Assembly (NCBI GenBank): GCA_022821235.1
Contig: JAJEEA010000448.1
Span: 1 to 39,898 of the forward strand
Length of the DNA stretch: 39,898 nt
Reading direction: 5' to 3'
DNA from: Vicinamibacteria bacterium
GTDB taxonomy: Bacteria; Acidobacteriota; Vicinamibacteria; Vicinamibacterales; UBA8438
Position numbers and translations under genes: made by a program. Numbering within the stretch: the stretch's first letter is position 1; every line of letters starts with the position of its first letter. Positions 18,595 to 27,797 of this stretch are shown here, in pieces. Below the pieces are notes generated by a model. That model was given only the letters and a program-made list of their open reading frames with translations. It was not told the origin of the DNA and ran no database searches.

Positions 18595-19415
18595 CGGGTC
18601 CGGAGAACGTGCGGCCCCTCGGTCCCTTGAGCGAATGGACGACAGCGGTCTTCCCCGACTTCGAGCTCACGCCGGAGGATCGCGCCGTCGTCGCGCAATC
18701 GTCGGTCGGAGCCGAGCACCGGCTGCAGATCGAGGAGCTGCGGCGGGGTCTGCGCGTTCGGACCCGGTCGTGGGTGGGCGTCGTGCGCCTGCCGACCGTC
18801 GAGATTCGGATCGTACCGAAGGTCACGGACGACCGGCTGGGACTGGTACGGCTGATCGAGTACGCGTCGGGGCTCGATGCCTTGACCCGGCTTCGTGACG
18901 GCGCGGTTCTGGAGGCGTCCGGCGACAACCTGCTCGAGCTCTTCGTCCTGCTCTTCGTCGAGGCGACGGAGCGGGTGCTCCGGCGGGGCCTGCTGTCAGG
19001 CTACGTCGAACGCGAGGACGACCTGCCGATGGCGCGCGGCCGGATTCTCGGCGACCGCCAGGTGCTCGAACGGTTCGGCCAGCTCGACCGCATCGTCTGC
19101 CGCTTCGACGAGCTGGAGCACGACATCGTCGAGAACCGGCTGCTTGCCGCGGCCCTGCGGGTGACGACTTCGCGGGTCACCTCCGCCCCACTGCAGCACC
19201 GAATCTCGCGGCTCCGCGGCGTGCTCGAGCCGATATGCGACACCGACCACCTCGACCTCGCGGCCGCGCGGGCGACCCTGACGTACAACCGGTTGAACGC
19301 GCACTACGAGACGGCCCACCGCCTGGCTTGGCTGCTGCTCGACGCCCTGGGCGTCGATGACCTGCTCGCGCCCGGCGAAACCCGGTCCCTCGCGGCGACC
19401 ATGCGGCCTCGATGA
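18591..19415 (+). CDS. mcrC: McrC, apparently truncated before the PD-(D/E)xK nuclease domain
   Basis: ATGA overlap with mcrB; VEIRIVPKVTD...LVRLIEYASGL...DDLPMARGRI...ENRLLAAAL typical McrC N-terminus; ends at about 274 aa. Confidence 0.8.
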   Translation: MTGPENVRPLGPLSEWTTAVFPDFELTPEDRAVVAQSSVGAEHRLQIEELRRGLRVRTRSWVGVVRLPTVEIRIVPKVTDDRLGLVRLIEYASGLDALTRLRDGAVLEASGDNLLELFVLLFVEATERVLRRGLLSGYVEREDDLPMARGRILGDRQVLERFGQLDRIVCRFDELEHDIVENRLLAAALRVTTSRVTSAPLQHRISRLRGVLEPICDTDHLDLAAARATLTYNRLNAHYETAHRLAWLLLDALGVDDLLAPGETRSLAATMRPR

Positions 19416-19560
19416 GGGACCTGCTGCGGCAGTTCCCAGTCGTCGGCCTCGTCGGAGCGCGGCAGGTCGGCAAGACAACGCTCGCGTCGAGCGTGGTCGA
19501 GTCTGCGGAACAACCGGTCACCTTCATTCGATCTCGAGGATCGCCACGCCAGGGGTGTCA
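19412..19560 (+). pseudogene. 5' remnant of a DUF4143-type AAA ATPase
   Basis: MRDLLRQFPVVGLVGARQVGKTTLASSVVESAEQPVTF followed by a frameshift (FDLED readable in another frame) and loss of the rest. Confidence 0.7.
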
Positions 19561-19751
19561 GCGCGGCGATCCGAGTGCTACCATGCGCACGCTGGGAGTT
19601 GATCCATCCCCGCGTCCCGAAATCTCGAGCCGGTTCGCCGACAGTCCCGACCCCGGGCAGCGAGCGCGATCCGGGACCACCCGGGATCACCTCCGGTTCG
19701 GCGGGGCGCGGGGTCCGGACTGCCCCTCGCCATACGCAAGGAGGACAACAA

Positions 19752-22646
19752 GTGAGGCAGCACGTCCACTTTTTCCGTGCGGCTACCACCGGTGCAGCCT
19801 TCGCGGCGGTGCTCCTGCTGGCTTCGGCCGCCGCCGCCCAGGTCGACCTCGGCCGGATCGACGTCACCGTTCAGGACTCCACCGGCGGCGTGCTGCCGGG
19901 GGCGGGGGTGTCCGTGACGGGGCCCGAGAACCGGTCCGACGTCTTCACCGACGCGCAGGGCGCGGCGCGCTTCCTGCGGCTGCCCGTCGGCACCTACGAG
20001 ATGCGCGTTGCGCTGCCGGGGTTCCGCACCTTCGTGGACACCGGGGTCCAGGTACGCGCGGCCGCGTCGACCCCGGTGGTGGCGGCGCTGGAGGTGGGCG
20101 GAATCGACGAGACGGTGACCGTCTCCGGCACCGCCCCCATCATCGACCCGCGCCGCCAGAGCACCGACACCCACATCACGGTCGACGAGCTGCAGGAGAT
20201 TCCCTCCTCCCGCGATCCGTGGGTGCTGCTGCAGACCATTCCGGGCGTCGTCGTCGACCGCGTCAACGTCGGCGGGGCCGAGTCGGGCCAGCAGTCCCTG
20301 TACATGGCCAAGGGGGCGAGCACCGAGGAGAACACCTGGACCCTCGACGGCGTCGTGGTCACCGACATGGCGTCCCTCTCGTCGCCGACCTACTGGGACT
20401 TCGACCAGTTCCAGGAGGTGCGCATCAACACCGGCGGGGCCGACGTGCGGAACCAGACCCCGGGCGCGGCGGTGGACGTGGTGCTCAAGAGCGGCACCAA
20501 CCAGCTCAGCGGCAGCACGCGCGGCTACTTCGCCAACGAAGGGCTGCAGCGCAACAACCTGTCGCCGGGCCTGGCCGAGGCCATCGGCGGGCAGACCGGG
20601 AAGGGCAACCGCATGGAGCAGTACGCCGACTACGGCTTCGAGCTCGGGGGCCCCATCGTCAGGGACCGGCTGTGGGGCTGGGGCTCGCTCGGCGAGACCG
20701 ACATCCGGCTGCGCACCCTCATCGACACGCCCGACCGCACCACCCTGACCAACCGGGCCTTCAAGGTGCAGGGGCAGGTGACCGACGGCCTGCGTGTCGG
20801 TCTCAACCACTTCAATGGCGCCAAGATCAAGCTGGGGCGGAACGCGGGACCGACGCGGCCCGACGAGACGACCTGGAACCAGGGGGGCAGCGGCGCGGGC
20901 CTGTTCACGGGGACGGCCAACTGGGTGGGCAACGACAACCTCGTCGTCACCGTCAAGGCGACGCACTTCAACTGGGGCTTCTTCCTGACCCCGCGCGGCG
21001 GCCTCGACCAGGACGTCTACCGCGACGTCAACCGCGTCTACCACAACTCGTTCGCCGACTTCCGCTCGTGGCGGCCGCAGTCGGTGGCGGACGTCGACGC
21101 CAACTACTTCCGCGGCGACCACGAGCTGCGGTTCGGCGTGAACTGGCGGAGGAACCTGCAGCAGGAGGAGTTCATCTGGCCCGGATCGGGAACGCTCTCG
21201 CTCCATCAGGCGAGCTATCCCGAAGACAACCTGATGTTGGCCATCGTCTACGGGGACGAGGTGCTGAACGCCGAGGGCCGCTACCTGAGCCTCTACGCCA
21301 GCGATCGGATAACGCTGGATCGCCTGACCGTCGACGTCGGCGTCCGCTTCGACCGATCGGCCTCGTCGCTGCTCGAGGCGCAGCGCTCCGCGAACCCCTT
21401 GATCCCGGACCTGCTGCCGGCCCTGACGTCTCCCGCTCTGAGCAACACACACGTGTTCGACATTCTGGCGCCGCGCATCGGCGTCAGCTACGCCCTCGGG
21501 ACGGAAGCCGACACGCTCGTCCGGGCCGGCTACGGGCAGTTCGCCTCGCAGTTGCCCGTGGGCGCCGCCAGCATTCTGGCCGCGGGGACCAGCTATTCGG
21601 CCGCGTTCTTCCTGGCCGCCGATGCGAACGGGGACGGTGTGACGCAAGCCGACGAGCTGGGCCCGATGCTGTTCGCGGACGGTTTCGATCCCGCCAATCC
21701 CACGTCGGCCGAGAGCGTCAACCGCGTGGCGTCGGACCTGTCTTCTCCGAGGACCCATGAGTTCATCTTCGGTCTCGACCGCGAGTTGCCGATCCCGAAC
21801 TCGGCCCTGACCACGTCGGTGACGTGGCGTCGGTTCACCAACTTCACGTGGGCCCCGCTGATCGGCATCACCTCTGCCGACTACGGCGTGGTCGACACCC
21901 TGACCGCGACGCTGCCCGGCGCCGGCGGGGGCGCGACGGTCAGTCAGGACGTCTACGCGCCGCTGCCGGGCGTCGTGCTGCCGCCCGGGGGCGGCGCGGA
22001 GGAGCGCAACCGCGACGGCTATCACCAGAGCTACTGGGGTTGGGAGACCAGCTTCATCAAGCGGCTGGCCAACCGCTGGCAGGCCCGCGTCGCCTATTCC
22101 TTCAACGATCACCGCGAGTACTTCACGGACCGGGCGGCGGCCATCATCGATCCGACGCCGTCGCCGGTCAGCCCGTTGCGTGACGGGGGCCTGGTCATCA
22201 CCCGCACGGGGGGCAGCGGCAAGTCGGACATCTACTTCGTGAGCCCCCGGTACCAGTTCGTCGCCAACGGGCTCTACGAGGGGCCGTTCGGCATCAACAT
22301 CGCCGGCAACCTGCTGATCAGACAGGGTTACGGGCAGCCCTGGTTCCAGGAGATACAGGCCCACGCACGCGATGCGGGGGCATTGAAGGACGTGCTCTTC
22401 ACGCCCGACGTCGGGGCCAACCGGCTGCCGACCATCAAGAGCTTCGACGTGCGGATCGGCAGGGCGTTCCGTGGCGACGGCTACACGGTGAACGTGGACT
22501 TCGACTGGTTCAACATCCTCAACGCCGGCACCGTGCTCGGGCGTCAGTACGACGTCGGAACGGCCGAGGGCCCCACGGGGCCGGGCCAGACGCTCGAGAT
22601 CATGAACCCGAGCCTGCTGCGCTTCGGGTTCCGCCTCGGGTTCTAG
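19752..22646 (+). CDS. TonB-dependent receptor with carboxypeptidase-regulatory (Oar-like) domain
   Basis: GTG start with AAGGAGGA SD; VDLGRIDVTVQDSTGGVLPGAGVSVTG, plug LDGVVVTDMASLSSPTYWDFDQFQEVRINTGG, terminal ...SLLRFGFRLGF. Confidence 0.9.
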   Translation: MRQHVHFFRAATTGAAFAAVLLLASAAAAQVDLGRIDVTVQDSTGGVLPGAGVSVTGPENRSDVFTDAQGAARFLRLPVGTYEMRVALPGFRTFVDTGVQVRAAASTPVVAALEVGGIDETVTVSGTAPIIDPRRQSTDTHITVDELQEIPSSRDPWVLLQTIPGVVVDRVNVGGAESGQQSLYMAKGASTEENTWTLDGVVVTDMASLSSPTYWDFDQFQEVRINTGGADVRNQTPGAAVDVVLKSGTNQLSGSTRGYFANEGLQRNNLSPGLAEAIGGQTGKGNRMEQYADYGFELGGPIVRDRLWGWGSLGETDIRLRTLIDTPDRTTLTNRAFKVQGQVTDGLRVGLNHFNGAKIKLGRNAGPTRPDETTWNQGGSGAGLFTGTANWVGNDNLVVTVKATHFNWGFFLTPRGGLDQDVYRDVNRVYHNSFADFRSWRPQSVADVDANYFRGDHELRFGVNWRRNLQQEEFIWPGSGTLSLHQASYPEDNLMLAIVYGDEVLNAEGRYLSLYASDRITLDRLTVDVGVRFDRSASSLLEAQRSANPLIPDLLPALTSPALSNTHVFDILAPRIGVSYALGTEADTLVRAGYGQFASQLPVGAASILAAGTSYSAAFFLAADANGDGVTQADELGPMLFADGFDPANPTSAESVNRVASDLSSPRTHEFIFGLDRELPIPNSALTTSVTWRRFTNFTWAPLIGITSADYGVVDTLTATLPGAGGGATVSQDVYAPLPGVVLPPGGGAEERNRDGYHQSYWGWETSFIKRLANRWQARVAYSFNDHREYFTDRAAAIIDPTPSPVSPLRDGGLVITRTGGSGKSDIYFVSPRYQFVANGLYEGPFGINIAGNLLIRQGYGQPWFQEIQAHARDAGALKDVLFTPDVGANRLPTIKSFDVRIGRAFRGDGYTVNVDFDWFNILNAGTVLGRQYDVGTAEGPTGPGQTLEIMNPSLLRFGFRLGF

Positions 22647-23014
22647 GCGGTGGCGAACAACCGACGGGCTCCGGGCGCAGAGATCGTTCGGACCACGAGG
22701 GCCGCGGTCCCGGTCGACTGCAGCCCCTCCTTCGACCGCGGCCAGCATCTCCGATGCCGGTGCTCGGCCGAGCACCCCTGGCGAGACAGACCGTCCCGAC
22801 TACCTGTCCCCTCCACCACGTGGTGGTGCAGGCGGTCGGCGCCCGCATTCCCTCCGCAATTGACGCGGCCGGGGCATCTGGAACCGTAGCGCGACTCCGG
22901 CGACGGGTGGGAGGCACTCCCCCTCCGGCCAATCGATGCGCCGGTGGGGACGGGCTGCTCTCCGCCCGGCTCTCACCGCTGAACGGGAGCCGATCTCACG
23001 GCAGAAACAGGCAG

Positions 23015-23072
23015 TTGACAGCCCCGCCGGACAAGTGCTACTTTTTCAGCATGTGCTGATTTTTCAGCATTT
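23015..23072 (+). promoter_or_regulatory. Promoter/operator of the BlaI-like operon
   Basis: TTGACA-N18-TACTTT; tandem AGTGCTACTTTTTCAGCA / TGTGCTGATTTTTCAGCA (23034-23069). Confidence 0.65.
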
Positions 23073-23123
23073 CGCGCGGGTTCAAACGCACGGCGCCCGG
23101 CGGGTGCCGAGAACGGACCACGG

Positions 23124-23507
23124 ATGACAGACGCCAGGCAGTTGAGCCGACGGGAGCGGCAGATCATGGACATCGTCTACCGGCGCGGACAGGCCACGGC
23201 GGCCGACGTCGGGAACGACATGCCCGATCCGCCGAGCTACTCCGCGATCCGGTCCCTGCTGCGGATCCTGACGGAGAAGGGCCACCTGCGGCACGAGCAG
23301 CAGGGGCGGCGCTACGTGTTCCGGCCGGTCGTCGCGGCGGACCGGGCGCGGCGCTCGGCCCTCGAGCAGGTCGTCCACACCTTCTTCGGCGGCTCCACCT
23401 CCGACGCCGTCGCCGCCCTGCTCGACATGCCGTCGCCGCAGATCAGCAAGAGCGAGCGGGCTCGGTTGGCGGCGCTGGTCGAGCAGGCACGAAAGGAAGG
23501 CCGGTAG
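23124..23507 (+). CDS. BlaI/MecI/CopY family transcriptional repressor
   Basis: LSRRERQIMDIVYRRGQATAADVGNDMPDPPSYSAIRSLLRILTEKGHLRHEQQGRRYVFRPV. Confidence 0.92.
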   Translation: MTDARQLSRRERQIMDIVYRRGQATAADVGNDMPDPPSYSAIRSLLRILTEKGHLRHEQQGRRYVFRPVVAADRARRSALEQVVHTFFGGSTSDAVAALLDMPSPQISKSERARLAALVEQARKEGR

Positions 23508-23509
23508 CC

Positions 23510-25873
23510 ATGGTGCCGTTGCAGACGTTCACCTTCCTGACCGACCCGGCCTGGCTGGCGGATGCGGCCGTCAGGAGTGCGGCGCTGCTCGCCGGCGCCG
23601 GCCTGCTGGCCGCCGGGGCGCGCCGGACGTCCCCGGCCATGCGACACCTGATCTGGGCGGTCGCTCTCGCGGCCTCGCTGGCCCTGCCGGCAGTCTCCGG
23701 ACGGGTCCCCTCGATCACGGTGGCGGTGCCCGAGTCGCTGATGCCGTTGGTTGCGCGGCCGACGTCGGCGATCGAGCCGGCGGCGGCGATCGCCGCCCGC
23801 CGCACACCGCCGTTGCCGCCCTCGCCGGAGCTTCCCGAAACCGCCGCGACGACACGCGTGGCACCAACCGGACCGCCGATCCGGTCGACGACCACGTCGC
23901 CGGTCCCGCTCCCGACGTCACCGCTCGACCGGCCAAACGTGCTGCTGCTGCTCTGGAGCGCCGGCGCGCTGCTCGTGGTGCTGCGGTTCACGGTCGGGCT
24001 CGGAGGGGCGTGGCGGATGTCGCGGGCGGCCGCGACAATCGACGATCCGAGCTGGCGGCGCCTCGCACACGATCTGTCCGATCGACTCGGCCTGGTCCGA
24101 ACCGTCCGGTTGCTGCGAAGCGGGCGCGCGAGCGTGCCGATGACATGGGGCTGGTGGCGACCGGTCGTCCTGCTGCCGGCCGACGCGGACGACTGGCCGG
24201 TCGAGTGCCGCACGGCGGTGCTGGCCCACGAGCTGGCGCACGTCCAGCGCCGCGACTGCGCCATCCAGGCGGTGGCGCGGCTCGCGTGCGCGGTCTACTG
24301 GTTCAATCCGCTCGTCTGGCTGGCCGCCCGGCGCCTTCGGGTCGAGCGCGAGCGCGCCTGCGACGACCAGGTACTGGCGATGGGCATGCGCCCGTCGGAC
24401 TACGCGACGCATTTGCTCGACATTGCAGGTTCACAACCGCTGGAATGGGCCGCGGCGGCCACCATGGCCATGGCGCGGCGCTCGGAGCTGGAGGGACGAC
24501 TCGTGGCCATTCTCGATCCGAAAGCACGCCGTGCAACCCCGCGCGCGGTGCGGATGTTCACGGTGTCGACGGTCGTGGTCCTCGCTCTCGCCCTGGCCGC
24601 GGTCGAGCCTTCCGGGCGCGCGCCGCAGTCTGACAGCGCGGATGACCCCGCCGGGCCGGTGCCCGGCCCCACGGGGGCCGGGCAGGACCCGGTTGCCGAC
24701 GACGAGGGCACGGAGAACCGGGAGCCGAGCGAGCGGGTCATCCAGGCATTCATCTCGGCGCTGGACGATCCCGCCGCCTCCGTCAGACGGCAGGCCGCCC
24801 GGGCGCTCGGCCGGGTGCGTGACGAGCGGGCGCTCGACGCGCTGGCGAACGCCCTCGACTCGGACGGCGACGCGGACGTTCGCTCGGCCGCGGCCCGGGC
24901 GCTCGGCCGGGTCCGCCGATCCGAAGCCTCGGCGGTGCTCGCGGCCGGGCTGGCGGACGCGCTCGACGACGCCGACGCCGAGGTGCGGCAACAGGCGGCC
25001 TGGGCCCTCGGCAACCTCCGGAGCCGCGACGCGGTCCAGCCGCTGGTCGGCGCGCTGCGCGACACCGATCCGGACGTCCAGGAGCAAGCCGCCTGGGCTC
25101 TCGGCAATATCCGGGACCCTGCCGCGCTCGACGGTCTTCGCGACGCGCTCCGGACCGCAGGCGACGGGGCGCGTCAGCAGGCCGCCTGGGCCCTCGGAAC
25201 GATCCGCGAAGCGGGAGCGGTCGGCGCCCTGGTGGGTGCGCTGGACGACGAGGACCCGGACGTGCAGGAGCAGGCGGCCTGGGCCCTGGGGAACATCCGC
25301 GACGCCTCGGCGGTCGACGGCCTCGTCGCCGCGCTGCGCTCGGCCGCCGACGACGCACGGCGGCAGGCGGCCTGGGCCCTGGGAAGGATACGGGCGGAGC
25401 GCGCGGTCGACGGGTTGATCGCGGCGTTGCGCGACACCGACGGCGACGTCCAGGAGCAAGCCGCCTGGGCGCTCGGCACCATCCGCGATGCCCGGGCGGT
25501 CGACGGCCTGATTCAGGCGCTCGGCGGCGCGGCGGACGATGCGCGCGAGCAGGCGGCGTGGGCGCTCGGCCGGCTGCGGGACTCGCGGGCAATCGACGGC
25601 CTCGTCACCGCGCTCACCGACGACGAAGAGAACGTGCGCGAGCAGGCGGCGTGGGCATTGGGCCGGATCCGCGATGCCCGGGCCACGGACGCGCTCGTGG
25701 ACGCGCTCGACGATGCCGACGCCGATGTCCGTCAGATGATCATCGAGGCGTTGGGCCGCTCAGGCGGATCGAACCCCAATCCCAACCCGAACCCCAATCC
25801 CGACCCGAGCCCCAATCCGCGGGACGACGCCCTCGCCGCGCAGTCCGACGCGCGGATCCAGGGGCTTCACTGA
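23510..25873 (+). CDS. M56 (BlaR1-type) metallopeptidase fused to HEAT repeats
   Basis: AVLAHELAHVQRRDC (HExxH), YWFNPLVWLAARRLRVERERACDD; C-terminal ~31-aa VxEQAAWALGxIRD HEAT units. Confidence 0.92.
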   Translation: MVPLQTFTFLTDPAWLADAAVRSAALLAGAGLLAAGARRTSPAMRHLIWAVALAASLALPAVSGRVPSITVAVPESLMPLVARPTSAIEPAAAIAARRTPPLPPSPELPETAATTRVAPTGPPIRSTTTSPVPLPTSPLDRPNVLLLLWSAGALLVVLRFTVGLGGAWRMSRAAATIDDPSWRRLAHDLSDRLGLVRTVRLLRSGRASVPMTWGWWRPVVLLPADADDWPVECRTAVLAHELAHVQRRDCAIQAVARLACAVYWFNPLVWLAARRLRVERERACDDQVLAMGMRPSDYATHLLDIAGSQPLEWAAAATMAMARRSELEGRLVAILDPKARRATPRAVRMFTVSTVVVLALALAAVEPSGRAPQSDSADDPAGPVPGPTGAGQDPVADDEGTENREPSERVIQAFISALDDPAASVRRQAARALGRVRDERALDALANALDSDGDADVRSAAARALGRVRRSEASAVLAAGLADALDDADAEVRQQAAWALGNLRSRDAVQPLVGALRDTDPDVQEQAAWALGNIRDPAALDGLRDALRTAGDGARQQAAWALGTIREAGAVGALVGALDDEDPDVQEQAAWALGNIRDASAVDGLVAALRSAADDARRQAAWALGRIRAERAVDGLIAALRDTDGDVQEQAAWALGTIRDARAVDGLIQALGGAADDAREQAAWALGRLRDSRAIDGLVTALTDDEENVREQAAWALGRIRDARATDALVDALDDADADVRQMIIEALGRSGGSNPNPNPNPNPDPSPNPRDDALAAQSDARIQGLH

Positions 25874-25888
25874 GGATCGGCCGAACCG

Positions 25889-25914
25889 ACGAGGGCGGCG
25901 TGAGCCGCCCTCGT
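25889..25914. terminator. Terminator-like hairpin after the M56-HEAT gene
   Basis: ACGAGGGCGGC-GTGA-GCCGCCCTCGT, perfect 11-bp stem. Confidence 0.6.
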
Positions 25915-25938
25915 AAGTGCTAGTTTTTCAGCATTTAG
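25915..25938 (+). promoter_or_regulatory. BlaI-type operator-like site upstream of the second HEAT gene
   Basis: AAGTGCTAGTTTTTCAGCATTTAGC nearly identical to 23033-23051. Confidence 0.65.
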
Positions 25939-25963
25939 CGTTTTCAAGTTACGGAGGCACGGC

Positions 25964-27451
25964 ATGGCAGTCAACATCTCGCAAGTGCTCGTCGCAACGC
26001 TGGCTACCCTGGGGATCGCCGGCGGTCTTCGCGCACAGCCCACGATCGCGCTGGACACCCTCCGCGGGTCGCTCCCGGCGGAGCTGCGCATCCACGCCGA
26101 GGCGCTGTACGCCGCCGACGCCGTCACCCGGGCCGACGCGGCGTGCGAGCTCGGACGTCTGCACGACGCGGCCGAGCCGATCATTCCACTGCTGGTGGCG
26201 CTGCTCGGCGACACGACGGCGACGCCGCTGGTCGAGTGCCGCATCCGACAGTGGGCCGGGCGTTCGATCTCGATCGACCTGCTCGACGATCGACGGTGGC
26301 CGCCGACGTCGCCGGGCGAGGAGGCCGCCCGCGCGCTGGCCCGGATCGGCCGGGCGGCCCTGTCGCCGACATTGGCCGCCCTGGACAATCCGATCTGGGG
26401 CGTCCGGATGAACGCGGCACGTGTGCTCGGCCTCCTCGACGACGACCGCGCGGTGGAGCCGCTCGGCCGAGCGTTGACCGACGTCGACGCCAGGGTCCGG
26501 GAACAGGCGGCGGGCGCGTTGGGACGACTCGAGGACGCTCGGGCCGCGGACGGGCTGATCCGCGCCCTAGACGACGACGCCCCCGAGGTCCGCCGCGCCG
26601 CGGCATGGGCGTTGGGGCGCCTCGACGATTCTCGCGCGGTCACGCCCCTGGTGAACGCCCTGGACGACGCCGACCCGTCGGTCCGGAAGCAGGCCGCCTG
26701 GGCCCTCGGCCGGATCGAGGATGGGCGCGCCGTTCCCGGCCTCATCGAGGGGCTGGCCGACGCGGCGGCCAGCGTGCGGGAGCAGATCGCCTGGGCGCTC
26801 GGGCGCCTGGAGGATGAACGGGCCGCCGCCGCGCTCGGACGCGTCCTGACGCGTCCCGACCCGGGCGGCGGCGTGAGGAAGCAGGCCGCCTGGGCGCTCG
26901 GGCGCATCGAGGGACGCGCCGGCATCCCCGCCCTGGCCGCGGCACTCACCCGACGGGATCCGGACCCCGACGTGCGAGAGCAGGCCGCCTGGGCGCTTGG
27001 GCGCATCGAGCGCGCGGATGGCCTGCCCGGGCTCTTCGCCGGCCTGCGGGACCCCGACGGGGACGTGCGGGAGCAGGCGGCCTGGGCCCTCGGCCGGATC
27101 GAAGACGAAGGCGCCGTCGACGACCTGGTGGCGACCCTGACCCGGCCTGACCCCGATGCCGACGTGCGGGAGCAGGCGGCCTGGGCCCTCGGCCGGATCG
27201 AGAGTCGGACCGCGACCCGGGGGTTGATCGCCGGATTCGCCGACGACGACCCCGGGGTGCGGAAGCAGATCATCTGGGCACTCGGCCGGATCGACGATCC
27301 TGACGCCGTCGATGCGCTGATCGACGCGATGCGCGACAGCGACCGGGGCGTGCGCGAGATGGCGATCCGGGCGCTGGCCCGGCTGGAGGGCTCCGGCGGT
27401 CCGAACCCGAACCCCAACCCCAATCCGAACCCCAACCCACCGCGGGATTGA
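25964..27451 (+). CDS. Secreted HEAT-repeat protein
   Basis: Signal peptide; repeated VREQAAWALGRIEDxxAVxxL units; (NP)n C-terminal tail. Confidence 0.9.
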   Translation: MAVNISQVLVATLATLGIAGGLRAQPTIALDTLRGSLPAELRIHAEALYAADAVTRADAACELGRLHDAAEPIIPLLVALLGDTTATPLVECRIRQWAGRSISIDLLDDRRWPPTSPGEEAARALARIGRAALSPTLAALDNPIWGVRMNAARVLGLLDDDRAVEPLGRALTDVDARVREQAAGALGRLEDARAADGLIRALDDDAPEVRRAAAWALGRLDDSRAVTPLVNALDDADPSVRKQAAWALGRIEDGRAVPGLIEGLADAAASVREQIAWALGRLEDERAAAALGRVLTRPDPGGGVRKQAAWALGRIEGRAGIPALAAALTRRDPDPDVREQAAWALGRIERADGLPGLFAGLRDPDGDVREQAAWALGRIEDEGAVDDLVATLTRPDPDADVREQAAWALGRIESRTATRGLIAGFADDDPGVRKQIIWALGRIDDPDAVDALIDAMRDSDRGVREMAIRALARLEGSGGPNPNPNPNPNPNPPRD

Positions 27452-27797
27452 GAAGGGCGTCAGCGTTGCGTGCCTGGAGCCTCCCGTTCGCGGCGTTCGA
27501 CAGCGACAGGTTGACCTCGAGACACCGGGGCCGGCTCTCGTCGAGGCCCATCAGGTCGGACGTGCCGCCACGAAGGGCTCCGCAGGCATCGCCGCTGCTC
27601 CGGTCCGTGTGCGCAGGGCAGACGTCGCCGGGGATCAGGAGTTCGCCCGGCCTGCGCGGCGACGGCGACGCGGCCCGCGGACTGCCTCATCAGGATCGCC
27701 ATCGTCGGTGCTCGTCCACGTTCACGGTCATGAAGCACTTCGGCTTCCGTCCGGCACGGATGTTCGGGGCCCCGACGGGGGTCGCCGTACTCGCCGC

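Noticed and set aside
19578-22775. 1065-aa minus-strand ORF opposite the TonB receptor
   Set aside because: Antisense shadow with no domain signatures; the + strand gene has SD, signal peptide and clear family motifs.
23080-23105. GGTTCAAAC near the BlaI promoter resembling a tRNA T-loop
   Set aside because: No matching cloverleaf upstream; it lies between operator and blaI-like start.
24729-25760. Regularly spaced ~93-bp DNA repeats that could suggest a CRISPR-like array
   Set aside because: They are in-frame HEAT repeat codons, with no constant repeat/variable spacer structure.
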